Shown piece by piece: positions 1-9,600 of a DNA stretch of 64,000 bases. Position 1 is the first letter of the stretch, and the number at the start of each line of letters is the position of its first letter. The stretch covers positions 186,001-250,000 of the forward strand of contig NZ_PZYZ01000007.1 in the NCBI RefSeq assembly GCF_003047295.1, read 5' to 3'. Under the pieces are notes generated by a model. The model was not told the origin of the DNA and searched no databases. It saw only the letters and a program-made list of their open reading frames with translations. The translations under genes were made by a program, and so were the position numbers. Origin of the DNA: Nocardioides sediminis (GTDB lineage: Bacteria > Actinomycetota > Actinomycetes > Propionibacteriales > Nocardioidaceae).

Positions 1-553
1 TGTTGCTGATGAACCGGCACTCGAGGCCGTCCTGCACGTAGGGTTGCAGGGCCTCGTAGGCCATCACGGGACCGAGGTCGGAGCCCCCGATGCCGATGTT
101 GACGACGGTGGCGATCCGTTGCCCGGTCACCCCGGTCCATGCTCCGGACCGCACCCGCTCGGCGAAGTCGTAGACGCGCTCCAGCACGTCGTGCACGTCG
201 GCGACCACGTCTCGGCCGTCGACCTCCAACGCGGCACCGCGCGGCCGGCGCAGGGCGGTGTGGAGCACGGCGCGGTCCTCGGTGACGTTGATGCGCTCGC
301 CGCGCAGCATCGCGTCGCGCCGCTCGGCCAGGCCCACCTGCTCGGCGAGCGCGAGGAGCGCGGCGAGCACCTCGTCGTCGACCAGGTTCTTGGACAGGTC
401 GACGAAGAGGTCACCGGCGACGTGGGTGTAGCGCTCGACCCGGTCCGGGTCCTGCTCGAACCACGCCCGCAGGTCCGGGGAGGAGCCGGCGGCGAGGTCC
501 GCCAGCTCCGACCACGCCGCCGTCGTGACGGCGTCGACGGGCCCCGAGGTCAC
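1..553 (-). CDS. pgi: Glucose-6-phosphate isomerase, N-terminal part (runs off the window)
   Basis: Interconverts glucose-6-phosphate and fructose-6-phosphate in the cytoplasm. About 184 residues are present. The translation from GTG at 553 carries the sugar-isomerase signature stretch [11 protein letters not shown] near residue 160, followed by a tract ending CRFISN, which is typical of the SIS fold of Pgi. The GTG overlaps the TGA of tal (GTGA), so the gene is translationally coupled to tal as the third gene of tkt-tal-pgi. The C-terminal catalytic half lies outside the window. The family assignment is firm. Confidence 0.93.
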   Translation of the reverse strand, partial: MTSGPVDAVTTAAWSELADLAAGSSPDLRAWFEQDPDRVERYTHVAGDLFVDLSKNLVDDEVLAALLALAEQVGLAERRDAMLRGERINVTEDRAVLHTALRRPRGAALEVDGRDVVADVHDVLERVYDFAERVRSGAWTGVTGQRIATVVNIGIGGSDLGPVMAYEALQPYVQDGLECRFISN

Positions 554-1671
554 GCGGAGGTTCCCTCGCCCGCGGCCTTGAGCTGCCCGGCCACGGTGTC
601 GAGGAGCTCGGCCCACGACGCCTCGAACTTCTCCACGCCCTCCTGCTCGAGGGTCGCGATCACGTCGTCGTAGTCGATGCCGACCCCGGCGAGCCTCTCC
701 ATGACCTCCTGGGCCTCGACGTACGTCGTGGTGACCCGGTCGCCCGCGACCTCGCCGTGGTCGGCGAACGCCTCCAGCGTCTTCTCCGGCATGGTGTTGA
801 CGGTGCCGGGGACCACGAGGTCGGCGACGTACATCGTGTCGCGGTAGTCGGGGTTCTTGACCCCGGTGGAGGCCCACAGCGGCCGCTGCCGGCGGGCGCC
901 GGCGGCCTCGAGCGCCTCCCAGCGCTCGCCGCTGAAGAACTGCTCGAAGTCGCGGTAGGCCAGCACGGCGTTGGCCACACCGGCCTTCCCGCGCAGCGCC
1001 AGGGCCTCGTCGGTGCCGATCGACTCGAGCCGCTTGTCGATCTCGGTGTCCACGCGGGAGACGAAGAACGAGGCCACCGAGTGGATGCGGGACAGGTCGT
1101 GGCCGTTGTCGCGGGCCTTCTCGAGCCCGGTCACGTAGGCCTCCATCACGCCCTGGTAGCGCGCGAGCCCGAAGATCAGGGTGACGTTGACGCTGATGCC
1201 CTCGCCGAGCACCGTGCTGATCGCGGGGGCGCCCTCGGTGGTGGCCGGGATCTTGATCAACAGGTTGTCGCGGTCGACCTCGTTCCACAGGGCACGCGCC
1301 GCGGTGATGGTGGCGTCGGTGTCGAAGGCCAGGGTCGGCGCGACCTCGATCGAGACGCGACCGTCCACGCCCTCGCTGGCGTCGTACGCCGGGCGGAGGA
1401 TGTCGCAGGCCTGACGGACGTCGGTGGTGGTCAGGGCGAAGACCGTCGTGTCGACGTCGGCGTCCTCGGCCGCCAGCTCGCGCACCTGGGCGTCGTACCG
1501 CTCGCCCTCGGCCAGCGCGGCCGCGAAGATCGACGGGTTGGTGGTGACGCCGACGACGGAGCGCTTCTCCATCAGCTCGGCGAGGTTGCCGGTCTCGATG
1601 CGCTCGCGCGACAGGTCGTCGAGCCAGATGGACACACCCTCGTCGGCGAGGGCCTTCATGCGGTCACTCAT
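550..1671 (-). CDS. tal: Transaldolase
   Basis: Transfers dihydroxyacetone units between sugar phosphates in the non-oxidative pentose phosphate pathway. The 373 residues are the normal length for the longer actinobacterial/cyanobacterial class. The N-terminal signature GVTTNPSIF lies near residues 41-49 and the Schiff-base lysine is in LLIKIPAT (Lys about 140). The ATG at 1671 is preceded by a strong AGGAGG site, which fixes the start. It lies 45 bp downstream of tkt and overlaps pgi by 4 bp, so the three form one operon. Confidence 0.96.
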   Translation of the reverse strand: MSDRMKALADEGVSIWLDDLSRERIETGNLAELMEKRSVVGVTTNPSIFAAALAEGERYDAQVRELAAEDADVDTTVFALTTTDVRQACDILRPAYDASEGVDGRVSIEVAPTLAFDTDATITAARALWNEVDRDNLLIKIPATTEGAPAISTVLGEGISVNVTLIFGLARYQGVMEAYVTGLEKARDNGHDLSRIHSVASFFVSRVDTEIDKRLESIGTDEALALRGKAGVANAVLAYRDFEQFFSGERWEALEAAGARRQRPLWASTGVKNPDYRDTMYVADLVVPGTVNTMPEKTLEAFADHGEVAGDRVTTTYVEAQEVMERLAGVGIDYDDVIATLEQEGVEKFEASWAELLDTVAGQLKAAGEGTSA

Positions 1672-1716
1672 GGTTCCTCCTGGTGTCGCTGTCGGGGTGC
1701 CGCCGGAGCGGGCGGG

Positions 1717-3825
1717 TCAGTCGGTGCAGGCGCGGATGCTGTCGCGGGCCGCGTCGGCGACCGCCTCGCCGGTGATGCCGTACTCCTGGTAGATCCGGGC
1801 GAAGTCGGCCGAGGCGCCGTAGCCCTCGATGGACACGATGCGTCCGTGGTCGCCGACCACCTCGCGCCAGCCCATCGCGACGCCGGCCTCCACGGAGACC
1901 CGGGCCTTGACGGTGGGCGGGATGACGGTCTCGCGGTAGGCCTCGTCCTGGGCGTCGAACCACTCGCGGCACGGCATGGACACGACCCGTGCACGGATCC
2001 CGTCCTCGGCGAGCAGGTCACGGGCCGCGACCGCGACCTGGACCTCCGAGCCGGTGCCGACGAGCACCACGTCGGGCAGGCCGCCCTCGACGTCGAGGAG
2101 GACGTAGCCGCCGCGGTGGACCTGGGAGGTGTCGGCCCAGCCGTCGGTCCCGCGCGGGAACACCGGCACGTTCTGCCGGGTCAGGGCGATGCCGGCCGGA
2201 CGGTCGGTGTTCTGCAGGACGGCGTGCCAGGCGGCCGCCGTCTCGTTGGCGTCCGCCGGGCGGACGACGTCGAGGCCGGGGATGGCACGCAGCGCGGCGA
2301 GGTGCTCGACCGGCTGGTGGGTCGGACCGTCCTCACCGAGTCCGATGGAGTCGTGGGTCCACACGTAGGTCACCGGCAGCTGCATGAGCGCGGCGAGCCG
2401 GACCGACCCGCGCATGTAGTCGGAGAACGTGAGGAAGGTGCCGCCGAAGACGCGGGTGCCGCCGTGGAGCGTGATGCCGTTGAGGATCGCGCCCATGCCG
2501 TGCTCGCGGATGCCGAAGTGCAGCACGCGGCCGGCCTCCGGGTCGCCGGTCCACTCGTCGGTCGACCGGTCCTTGGGGATGAAGGAGGCGGCGTCCTTGA
2601 TCGTGGTGTTGTTGGACTCCGCCAGGTCGGCCGAGCCTCCCCACAGCTCGGGCATCAGGGCGGCGACCGCGTTGATGACGGCGCCGGACGCCTTGCGGGT
2701 GGCCACGCCCTTGGGGTCGGCGTCGAAGGTCGGCAGGGCCTCGGTCAGGCCGTCGGGCAGGGCCCGGGTCTGCATCCGCTCCCACGTCGCCAGCAGCTCG
2801 GGGGAGGCGCCGTCGCGCCAGGCGGCCAGCTCGTCCTCCCAGGCGGCCTGCGCCTCCTTGCCGCGCTGCACGAGCTCGCGGGTGCGCTCGATCACGTCGG
2901 CCGGCACCTCGAAGTGCTGCTCGGGGTCGAAGCCCAGGATCTCCTTGGTGGCCGCGACCTCCTCGGGGCCGAGGGCCGACCCGTGCGAGGCGCCGGTGCC
3001 CTGCGCGTTGGGGGCGGGCCAGGCGATGACCGTGCGGAGCACGATGAGGCTGGGCTGGTCGGTGACCTCGCCCGCCGCGCGGATCGCGTCGTGCAGCTGC
3101 GGGACGTCCTCGGTGTAGCCCGTGCCGTCGTGGGTCCAGTCGACGGTCTGCACGTGCCAGCCGTAGGCCTCGTACCGCTTGCCGACGTCCTCGGTGAACG
3201 CGACGTCGGTGTCGCCCTCGATGGAGATGCGGTTGGCGTCGTAGATGACCGTCAGGTTGCCCAGTCGCTGGGTGCCGGCGATCGAGGAGGCCTCGGCGCT
3301 CACGCCCTCCTGCAGGTCGCCGTCGCTGCAGATGGCGTAGACGTGGTGGTCGAAGGGCGAGGCGCCCTCGGCGGCACCGGGGTCGAGCATCCCGCGCTCG
3401 CGACGGGCCGCCATGGCCATGCCGACGGCGTTGCCGACGCCCTGGCCCAGCGGACCGGTGGTCGTCTCGACACCCGCGGTGTGGCCGTGCTCCGGGTGGC
3501 CGGGGGTCTTGCTGCCCCAGGTGCGCAGGGCCTTGAGGTCGTCGAGCTCGAGGCCGAAGCCGCCGAGGAAGAGCTGCGTGTAGAGCGTGATCGAGCTGTG
3601 GCCGGCCGAGAGCACGAACCGGTCACGACCCGCCCAGCTCGGGTCGGCCGGGTTGTGGCGCATGACCTTCTGGAAGAGCAGGTACGCCGCCGGCGCCAGG
3701 CTCATCGCCGTCCCCGGGTGGCCGTTGCCGACCTTCTGGACGGAGTCCATCGCCAGCACGCGCGCGGTGTCGACGGCCTTCGAGTCGAGTTCGTTCCAGT
3801 CGAGCGCGGGCACAGTGGAAGGCAC
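1717..3825 (-). CDS. tkt: Transketolase
   Basis: Thiamine-diphosphate enzyme moving two-carbon ketol units between pentose, tetrose and hexose phosphates. The 702 residues contain the N-terminal substrate-site HPGTAMS, the ThDP/Mg motif starting CSDGDLQEG near residue 165, and the central pyrimidine domain with [11 protein letters not shown] and [19 protein letters not shown] at 3825 is taken as the start because GAGAGG precedes it; a TAGGCT -10-like hexamer lies about 40 bp upstream. First gene of the tkt-tal-pgi operon and divergent from ctaB. Confidence 0.97.
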   Translation of the reverse strand: MPSTVPALDWNELDSKAVDTARVLAMDSVQKVGNGHPGTAMSLAPAAYLLFQKVMRHNPADPSWAGRDRFVLSAGHSSITLYTQLFLGGFGLELDDLKALRTWGSKTPGHPEHGHTAGVETTTGPLGQGVGNAVGMAMAARRERGMLDPGAAEGASPFDHHVYAICSDGDLQEGVSAEASSIAGTQRLGNLTVIYDANRISIEGDTDVAFTEDVGKRYEAYGWHVQTVDWTHDGTGYTEDVPQLHDAIRAAGEVTDQPSLIVLRTVIAWPAPNAQGTGASHGSALGPEEVAATKEILGFDPEQHFEVPADVIERTRELVQRGKEAQAAWEDELAAWRDGASPELLATWERMQTRALPDGLTEALPTFDADPKGVATRKASGAVINAVAALMPELWGGSADLAESNNTTIKDAASFIPKDRSTDEWTGDPEAGRVLHFGIREHGMGAILNGITLHGGTRVFGGTFLTFSDYMRGSVRLAALMQLPVTYVWTHDSIGLGEDGPTHQPVEHLAALRAIPGLDVVRPADANETAAAWHAVLQNTDRPAGIALTRQNVPVFPRGTDGWADTSQVHRGGYVLLDVEGGLPDVVLVGTGSEVQVAVAARDLLAEDGIRARVVSMPCREWFDAQDEAYRETVIPPTVKARVSVEAGVAMGWREVVGDHGRIVSIEGYGASADFARIYQEYGITGEAVADAARDSIRACTD

Positions 3826-3862
3826 AGGGATCCTCTCGGACGATCATGGGCGGGCGCCGCCG

Positions 3863-3888
3863 AGCCTACTCATGACGCGGGCTAGACT
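3863..3888. promoter_or_regulatory. Divergent promoter region of tkt and ctaB
   Basis: Two TANNNT hexamers of the actinobacterial -10 type lie back to back: TAGGCT on the minus strand (3863-3868) facing tkt and TAGACT on the plus strand (3883-3888) facing ctaB. Both predict leaders of roughly 30 nt. No clear operator was seen. Confidence 0.45.
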
Positions 3889-3927
3889 CGACCCCGCATC
3901 AGTTCCCCTTCCTCGAGGTTCCATACC

Positions 3928-4893
3928 GTGTCCCACGCCGGCCGATCGGCCTCCGCTGCCGTGCCGTCGACACCTCACGGGGACAGTGACCCGGGCCACA
4001 CCCGGGCGTCCGCGCGGGACGTCGTGGCGGCGTACGTCGGTCTCACCAAGCCGCGCGTCATCGAGCTGCTGCTGCTCACCACCGTCCCGGTGATGTTCTT
4101 CGCCGCCCGCGGCATCCCGCCGCTGGGCCTCGTGGCCGCCACCGTCGTCGGCGGCGCCCTTTCGGCCGGCTCCGCGTCGGCCTACAACTGCGTCTACGAC
4201 CGCGACATCGACGAGCAGATGCGACGGACGCGCCGGCGGGCCCTGCCGCGGCACATCGTCTCGCCGGTCTCCGCGCTGGTCTTCGCGACGGTGCTGGCGA
4301 TCCTGTCCACGGTCGTGCTCGCGCTCTGGGTCAACTGGCTCTCTGCCGGGCTCTCGCTGCTGGCCAACGCGTTCTACGTGCTCGTCTACACGATGGTCCT
4401 CAAGCGCCGCACCACCCAGAACATCGTGTGGGGCGGGCTGGCCGGGTGCTTCCCCGCGCTGATCGGCTGGACCGCGGTCACCGGTGAGCTGGCCTGGACG
4501 CCGGTGGTGCTCTTCCTCGTCGTCTTCTTCTGGACCCCGCCGCACACCTGGGCGCTGGCCCTGCGCTACCGCGAGGACTACGCCGGCGTGGACGTGCCGA
4601 TGCTCCCCGTCGTCGCGCCGGCCGCCGAGGTCGGACGGCAGGTGGTCATCTACAGCTGGGTGATGGTGGCGACCTCGTTGCTGCTGTGGCCGGTGGCCGG
4701 CACGAGCTGGTTCTACCCGGTGGCGGCGGCCGTCCTGGGTGCGGTCTTCCTCGTGGAGGCGCACCGCATGTGGCGCCGTGCCAAGGCCTCGGACCAGCTC
4801 TCCGAGATCGCCCCGATGCGGCTGTTCCACCACTCCAACCTCTACCTCAGCCTGCTGTTCGTCGCGGTCGCGCTCGACCCGCTCATCGGCTGA
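3928..4893 (+). CDS. ctaB: Protohaem IX farnesyltransferase (haem O synthase)
   Basis: Integral membrane prenyltransferase that attaches farnesyl to protohaem to give haem O, used by cytochrome oxidases. It has 321 residues with about eight or nine hydrophobic segments. The two aspartate-rich UbiA-family sites are visible: NCVYDRDIDEQM for prenyl diphosphate/Mg binding and YREDYAGVDVPML later on. The GTG at 3928 is the first start of the frame with a short leader. It faces ctaA, the next enzyme in haem A synthesis, across an 80-bp gap. Confidence 0.95.
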   Translation: MSHAGRSASAAVPSTPHGDSDPGHTRASARDVVAAYVGLTKPRVIELLLLTTVPVMFFAARGIPPLGLVAATVVGGALSAGSASAYNCVYDRDIDEQMRRTRRRALPRHIVSPVSALVFATVLAILSTVVLALWVNWLSAGLSLLANAFYVLVYTMVLKRRTTQNIVWGGLAGCFPALIGWTAVTGELAWTPVVLFLVVFFWTPPHTWALALRYREDYAGVDVPMLPVVAPAAEVGRQVVIYSWVMVATSLLLWPVAGTSWFYPVAAAVLGAVFLVEAHRMWRRAKASDQLSEIAPMRLFHHSNLYLSLLFVAVALDPLIG

Positions 4894-4906
4894 CGGCCGC
4901 CCCCGG

Positions 4907-4934
4907 TCCCGCGCGGGAGCGGTGGCTGAGCCAC
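4907..4934. terminator. Hairpins between convergent ctaB and ctaA
   Basis: A perfect 12-bp palindrome TCCCGCGCGGGA (4907-4918) is followed by GTGGC-TGA-GCCAC (4922-4934). Both sit between the convergent stop codons of ctaB and ctaA and could end transcription from either side. There is no clear T tract. Confidence 0.35.
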
Positions 4935-4972
4935 GTTCTCGACCACGTACGAGGCCGAGCGCGGGCACGCGA

Positions 4973-5905
4973 TCAGGCGCGAGCGCGGGCGGCGAGGACG
5001 ACCCAGGTGGCGCTGGCCGAGATCACGGCCGCGCCGAGCATGTGGATGCCGACGAGCAGCTCGGGCAGGTCGGTGAAGTACTGCACGAAGCCGACCACGC
5101 CCTGGGCGACCTCCAGCACGAGGAGCAGGACGGTGGCGGAGGCCAGCGTCGGCGTGCCCACTCGCCGGGCGGCGACCGCCAGCCCGAGGGTGAGCGCCAG
5201 GAGGAGGTAGACCGCCGCCGCGTGGACGTGCGACATGAGCTGGGGGTCCAGGCCGGTACGACGGGAGTCCAGGTCGCCGGAGTGGGGACCGCTGCCGGTC
5301 ACCACGGTGCCGAGGTAGAGCACGACCCAGGTGACCGCGAAGACCGCCCAGACCAGCGGCACGAGCCGGGTCGAGGCGTCCCGCCGCGGCCCGCGGAGCT
5401 CGTCGAGCAGCACCACGCACACCCCGATGATCGCCATCGACACCAGCAGGTGCAGCGACACGATCCACGGGTTGAGGTCGGTGTGCACCGTGACGCCGCC
5501 GATGACGGCCTGGGCCGGGATGCCGAGCGCGATCGTCGTGGCCAGCCAGAACGGCCGCCACGCGCGCTCACCGTGCCAGGTGCGGACCAGGCCGACCAGC
5601 ATCACGACCCACAGGGCCACGGCCAGCGCGACCAGGACGAAGGTGAGCATCCGGTTGCCGAACTCGATGGCGCCGTGGATGCCGAGCTCGCCGTGGGCGA
5701 CGTAGGAGTCCTCGGTGCAGCGCGGCCACGTCGGGCAACCCAGGCCGGACCCGGTGAGCCGTACCGCGCCGCCGGTGATGACGATGCCGATGTTGGCGAC
5801 GAGGTTGGCCAGGGCCAGCGGCCACGCCAGCCGCAGCGCCTCGCGCGGGCGCAGGTCGGTGGAGCGGTCAGCCGAGTGGTCGGCGGGACGGTGCAGGCCG
5901 GTCAT
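4973..5905 (-). CDS. ctaA: Haem A synthase (COX15/CtaA family)
   Basis: Membrane monooxygenase converting haem O to haem A for the aa3 oxidase. The 310 residues show about eight hydrophobic helices. The conserved N-terminal block TGGAVRLTGSGLGCPTWPRC and IHGAIEFGNRMLT are typical of CtaA, including conserved histidines that ligate haem. The ATG at 5905 lies one base from the stop of the upstream ABC permease, so it is the last gene of an operon with the ABC pair. The same arrangement occurs in mycobacteria, as I recall. Confidence 0.93.
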   Translation of the reverse strand: MTGLHRPADHSADRSTDLRPREALRLAWPLALANLVANIGIVITGGAVRLTGSGLGCPTWPRCTEDSYVAHGELGIHGAIEFGNRMLTFVLVALAVALWVVMLVGLVRTWHGERAWRPFWLATTIALGIPAQAVIGGVTVHTDLNPWIVSLHLLVSMAIIGVCVVLLDELRGPRRDASTRLVPLVWAVFAVTWVVLYLGTVVTGSGPHSGDLDSRRTGLDPQLMSHVHAAAVYLLLALTLGLAVAARRVGTPTLASATVLLLVLEVAQGVVGFVQYFTDLPELLVGIHMLGAAVISASATWVVLAARARA

Positions 5906-5906
5906 G

Positions 5907-6698
5907 TCATTCCCAGGTGAAGGTGCGCGCGGTCAGCAGGGTGCCGACGGCACCCCAGGCGAGGAGGACGAGGAGGGCGGTCAGGTCGAGGTGGGCGTCG
6001 ACGAGCGCGGCGCGCATCGCGTCGCCGAGGGCTGCCGAGGGCAGCCACTGGATCACGGTCGACGCGGCGCCGTACGACGACGTGGGCAGCACGACGCCGC
6101 CGGCGGCCATCAGCAGCAGGTAGACGAGGTTGGCCAGCGCCAGGGTCGCCTCGGCGCGCAGGACGCCCGCCACGAAGAGGCCCAGCGACGCGAAGGCCCA
6201 CGTGCCCGCCGCCACGGCCAGCAGCGTGGCGCCCACGGTCGTCGCGGGGTGCTCGAGGGTCGGGCGCCACCCGAGGGCGAGGCCCACGGCCACCAGCACG
6301 ACCAGCTGGAGCGCGACCACGTTGAGCAGCGCCAGCACCTTGCCCAGCAGCAGGCCGTGCCGGGGGAGCGGGGAGGCGCCGAGACGCTTGATCACGCCGT
6401 AGCGCCGTTCGAAGCCGGTGGCGATGGCGGTGGAGGTGAACGCCGTCGACATGACGGCCAGGGCGAGCACGCCCGGGGTCAGGACGTCGACCGCGCGGTG
6501 CCCGTCGAGGTCGAGGCCCAGGCGGTCCGCCCCGGCGACCCCGCCGACGAGCACGATGACCGGGATCACGATGGCGAGCAGGAGCTGCTCGCCGTTGCGC
6601 AGCATGAGCCGCGTCTCCATGCGCGCCTGGGCGGCGACCTGCCGCGACAGGGGCGCGGCCCCGGGGCGGGGGGTGAAGGTGCTCGTGCGGTCGTTCAT
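5907..6698 (-). CDS. ABC-2 type transporter permease
   Basis: Membrane subunit of an exporter, 263 residues, with about six hydrophobic segments: an N-terminal helix around LLLAIVIPVIVLVGG and a block of helices from LLAVAAGTWAFASLGLF onward. The ATG at 6698 overlaps the TGA of the upstream ATPase (ATGA), so the two are coupled. Lying between an ABC ATPase and ctaA, it belongs to the conserved actinobacterial ctaA-ABC-sufR neighbourhood. The substrate is unknown; a link to haem or oxidase assembly is only an inference from position. Confidence 0.85.
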   Translation of the reverse strand: MNDRTSTFTPRPGAAPLSRQVAAQARMETRLMLRNGEQLLLAIVIPVIVLVGGVAGADRLGLDLDGHRAVDVLTPGVLALAVMSTAFTSTAIATGFERRYGVIKRLGASPLPRHGLLLGKVLALLNVVALQLVVLVAVGLALGWRPTLEHPATTVGATLLAVAAGTWAFASLGLFVAGVLRAEATLALANLVYLLLMAAGGVVLPTSSYGAASTVIQWLPSAALGDAMRAALVDAHLDLTALLVLLAWGAVGTLLTARTFTWE

Positions 6699-7645
6699 CC
6701 GACCAGCTCGTGACCGGTGAGCTCGAGGAACACGTCCTCGAGGGTGCGGCGGCCGAGGGCCAGGGACTCGGGCAGCACGTCGTGGCGCTCGCACCAGGCC
6801 GACACCGTGGCCAGCGTGCTGCCGTCGGCCGGCCCGGTGATGAGCATGCTGACGGCGTCGAGCTGGGTGACCTCGGTGTGGGGACCGAGCGCCCGGCGCA
6901 GCGACTCGGGGGCACCGTCGGGGAAGGGGCGGGTGACGACGAGCCGGATGGTCGCCGACCGGCCGCCGCTGGTGAGCTCGGTGGGAGAGCCCGACGCGAT
7001 CAGCCGGCCCCGGTCGATGATGTGGATGGTGTCGGCGAGGTGCTCGGCCTCGTCCATGTGGTGCGTCGTCAGCACCACGGTCACGCCGTCGCGGCGCAGC
7101 TCGTCCAGCAGCTCCCAGGTCGCCCGCCGAGCCTGCGGGTCCATGCCGGCGGTGGGCTCGTCCACGAACACGAGCTCGGGACGCCCGACCAGGGCCATGG
7201 CCAGGCCGAGGCGCTGCTGCTGGCCGCCGGAGAGACGTCGGTACGGCGTCCGGCCGCAGTCGGCGAGCCCCAGGCGGTCGCTGAGCATGGCGGTGTCGAG
7301 GGGGTGCGCGTGCAGGGCGGCCACGTGGTCGAGCATCTCCATCGCGCGCACGCCCGACCAGGCGCCACCGGCCTGGAGCATCACCCCGATCCGGGGGAGC
7401 AGCGCCCTCCGGTCGGCGTGGGGGTCGAGCCCGAGCACGCGGACGGAGCCGGACCGGGGGCGTCGGTAGCCCTCGCAGGTCTCCAGCGTCGTGGTCTTGC
7501 CGGCCCCGTTGGGCCCCAGCACTGCGGTGACGCTGCCGCGCTCGACGCGCATCGAGAGACCGTCGACGGCCACCTTCTCGCCGTACCTCATCACCAGCCG
7601 GTCGATCTCGACGGCTGGGCCGTCGTGGGGGAGTTCGGCTGGCAC
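6695..7645 (-). CDS. ABC transporter ATP-binding protein
   Basis: ATPase partner of the downstream ABC-2 permease, 316 residues. Walker A is GPNGAGKTTT near residue 44, the signature is LSGGQQQRL, Walker B is LVFVDEPTAGMD and the H-loop is TTHHMDEAEHLA. A C-terminal extension of about 90 residues, typical of CcmA/YadG-type exporters, follows. GTG at 7645 gives the full nucleotide-binding domain. It heads the operon ATPase-permease-ctaA. Its upstream neighbour here is a DrrAB-type exporter instead of sufR. Confidence 0.88.
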   Translation of the reverse strand: MPAELPHDGPAVEIDRLVMRYGEKVAVDGLSMRVERGSVTAVLGPNGAGKTTTLETCEGYRRPRSGSVRVLGLDPHADRRALLPRIGVMLQAGGAWSGVRAMEMLDHVAALHAHPLDTAMLSDRLGLADCGRTPYRRLSGGQQQRLGLAMALVGRPELVFVDEPTAGMDPQARRATWELLDELRRDGVTVVLTTHHMDEAEHLADTIHIIDRGRLIASGSPTELTSGGRSATIRLVVTRPFPDGAPESLRRALGPHTEVTQLDAVSMLITGPADGSTLATVSAWCERHDVLPESLALGRRTLEDVFLELTGHELVG

Positions 7646-7704
7646 GTGGCAATTCTAGGAGTGGCCCCGAGGAAAAGCGGACGCGCCCTGTCCCCGGTCG
7701 CGAC

Positions 7705-7710
7705 TAGCGT
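7705..7710 (+). promoter_or_regulatory. -10 hexamer TAGCGT, leaderless drrA-like gene
   Basis: TAGCGT ends 7 nt before the ATG at 7718, the spacing expected when transcription begins at the start codon. Confidence 0.5.
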
Positions 7711-7717
7711 GGCTGTC

Positions 7718-8740
7718 ATGACGACCCATGCGATCGAGGCCGACCACCTGGTCAAGCACTTCGGGGACACGGTGGCCGTGGACGACGTCTCCTTCGTGGT
7801 CCCGCAGGGCACGGTGCTCGGCCTGCTCGGACCCAACGGGGCCGGCAAGACCACGACCGTGCGGATGATGACGACCCTGACGCAGCCCTCGGGAGGCACC
7901 GCCCGGGTGGCCGGGCACGACGTGCTCGCCGACCCCGCCGCGGTCCGCCGCAGCATGGGCCTCACCGGTCAGGCCGCCACGGTCGACGAGCTCCTGACCG
8001 GTCGGGAGAACCTCCGCCTGGTCGGCCAGCTCTACGGACTCGACCGCGGCTACATCAGGCGGGCCAGCGACGACCTGCTCGAGCGGTTCTCCCTCACCGA
8101 TGCCGGGGACCGGATCGCCAAGACCTACTCGGGCGGCATGCGGCGCAGGCTGGACCTCGCGGTCAGCCTGATCGCGACCCCGCCGGTGCTCTTCCTCGAC
8201 GAGCCCACGACGGGGCTGGACCCCAGGTCGCGCGTCGAGCTGTGGGACGTGCTGCGCGAGCTCGTGGCGGACGGTACGACGCTGCTGCTGACGACGCAGT
8301 ACCTCGAGGAGGCCGACCAGCTCGCCGACAACATCGTGGTGATCGACCGCGGCACGGTGATCGCCGAGGGCACGCCCCTCGAGCTCAAGGACCAGTCCGG
8401 CGCCGCCGCACTGGTCGTGACCGTCTCGCGGGCCGAGGACCTCGGGCCGGCCGAGGCCTTGATGCGCCCCTACGTCCGCGAGGTGCACGTCGACGCCGGC
8501 GCCCGCCAGCTCACCGCACCGGCCGAGGGCCTCGGGCACATGACGAGGGTCGCCGGCGTCTTCGACGACAGCGGGATCGTCCTCGACGACATCGGGCTCA
8601 AGCGCCCCAGCCTCGACGACGTCTTCCTCCACCTCACCGGACACCGGGCCGAGGACCGCGAGGCCGGACCGGACGACCCCAGCGAGACCGACGAGACCAG
8701 CACCGACACCAGCACCGACACCAGGGAGACCGTCCGATGA
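7718..8740 (+). CDS. Daunorubicin-resistance-type ABC transporter ATP-binding protein (DrrA family)
   Basis: ATPase of a drug or lipid exporter, 340 residues. Walker A is GPNGAGKTTT, the signature YSGGMRRRLDLA, Walker B VLFLDEPTTGLD, and the DrrA-type Q-loop region is MGLTGQAATVDELLTG. The C-terminal regulatory domain ends in a Thr/Asp/Ser repeat tail (DETSTDTSTDT) encoded by a short repeated ACC-rich tract. ATG 7718 is chosen because a -10 hexamer sits 7 nt upstream; an in-frame GTG at 7709 overlaps that hexamer. It overlaps the permease by ATGA. Confidence 0.9.
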   Translation: MTTHAIEADHLVKHFGDTVAVDDVSFVVPQGTVLGLLGPNGAGKTTTVRMMTTLTQPSGGTARVAGHDVLADPAAVRRSMGLTGQAATVDELLTGRENLRLVGQLYGLDRGYIRRASDDLLERFSLTDAGDRIAKTYSGGMRRRLDLAVSLIATPPVLFLDEPTTGLDPRSRVELWDVLRELVADGTTLLLTTQYLEEADQLADNIVVIDRGTVIAEGTPLELKDQSGAAALVVTVSRAEDLGPAEALMRPYVREVHVDAGARQLTAPAEGLGHMTRVAGVFDDSGIVLDDIGLKRPSLDDVFLHLTGHRAEDREAGPDDPSETDETSTDTSTDTRETVR

Positions 8741-9561
8741 CGACCCTCGAGCGCCCCGAGATCCGTCCCACCGGCCTGCTCGGCCAGTCCTGGTCGATCG
8801 CGCGCCGCAACTTCCTGCACATCCGCCGGATGCCCGAGATGCTCCTGGACGTGACCATCCAGCCGGTCATGTTCGTGCTGCTCTTCGCCTTCGTCTTCGG
8901 GTCGTCCATCGCCGTCGACACCGCGGCCGGCTACCGGGCCTTCCTGCTGGCCGGGATCATGGCCCAGACGGTGGCCTTCGCCTCCTTCATCGTCGCGGTG
9001 GGCCTGACCGCCGACCTCGAGAAGGGCATCGTCGACCGGATGCGCTCACTGCCCATCAACCCCTCGGCGGTGCTCGTCGGGCGCAGCATCTCCAGCCTCG
9101 CCCACTCCTCGATCGGGCTGGTCGTGATGTCGTTCACCGGCCTGCTCATCGGCTGGCGCATCCACACCAGCGTCCCCGAGGCAGCGCTCGGATACCTGCT
9201 GCTGCTCGGCTGGGGCTTCGCGATGATCTGGGTGGGCATCTGGGTCGGGTCGGCGATGCGCTCGGTGGAGGCGGTCAACGGCGTCATGTTCGCGACGATG
9301 TTCCCCATCACGTTCCTGGCCAACACCTTCGCCCCCACCGACCAGATGCCGACCTGGCTGCGGTTCGTCGCGGAGTGGAACCCCATCTCTTCCCTGACCC
9401 AGGCGGTCCGGGTGCTGTGGGGCAACGACCAGCCACTGGCCCCGGGCGCGGCCTTCCCGATGCACCACCCGATCCCGTTCACCATCGGGTGGATCGTCCT
9501 GATCACGGCGGTGGTGGCGCCGCTGGCCATCCGGACCTTCCGACGCCGGACCGCCGCCTGA
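8737..9561 (+). CDS. ABC-2 permease, DrrB family
   Basis: Six-helix exporter permease of 274 residues, partner of the preceding ATPase. An N-terminal cytoplasmic part with RRNFLHIRRMPE leads into helix one (PVMFVLLFAFVFGSSI). The DrrB-type stretch GIVDRMRSLPINPSAVLVGR lies in the middle and a polar EWNPISSLTQA precedes the last helix. Translation is coupled through ATGA overlap. The substrate cannot be read from sequence; the family exports hydrophobic drugs or lipids. Confidence 0.88.
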   Translation: MTTLERPEIRPTGLLGQSWSIARRNFLHIRRMPEMLLDVTIQPVMFVLLFAFVFGSSIAVDTAAGYRAFLLAGIMAQTVAFASFIVAVGLTADLEKGIVDRMRSLPINPSAVLVGRSISSLAHSSIGLVVMSFTGLLIGWRIHTSVPEAALGYLLLLGWGFAMIWVGIWVGSAMRSVEAVNGVMFATMFPITFLANTFAPTDQMPTWLRFVAEWNPISSLTQAVRVLWGNDQPLAPGAAFPMHHPIPFTIGWIVLITAVVAPLAIRTFRRRTAA

Positions 9562-9565
9562 GACC

Positions 9566-9593
9566 GCTCGCACCCACCCGGGCGAGTGCGAGC
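9566..9593. terminator. Perfect hairpin between convergent drrB-like and GDPD genes
   Basis: GCTCGCAC (9566-9573) and GTGCGAGC (9586-9593) form an 8-bp perfect stem with a 12-nt loop between two convergent stop codons. It could act as a bidirectional terminator. There is no T tract. Confidence 0.45.
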
Positions 9594-9600
9594 AGCCGGC

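Noticed and set aside
757-3885. A 1042-residue open frame antisense to tal and tkt
   Set aside because: Composition is Gly/Val/Arg/Asp-rich without any domain, and it mirrors the third-position GC bias of tal and tkt. The same applies to the very long frames 27501-31067 (minus) and 41568-45110 (plus).
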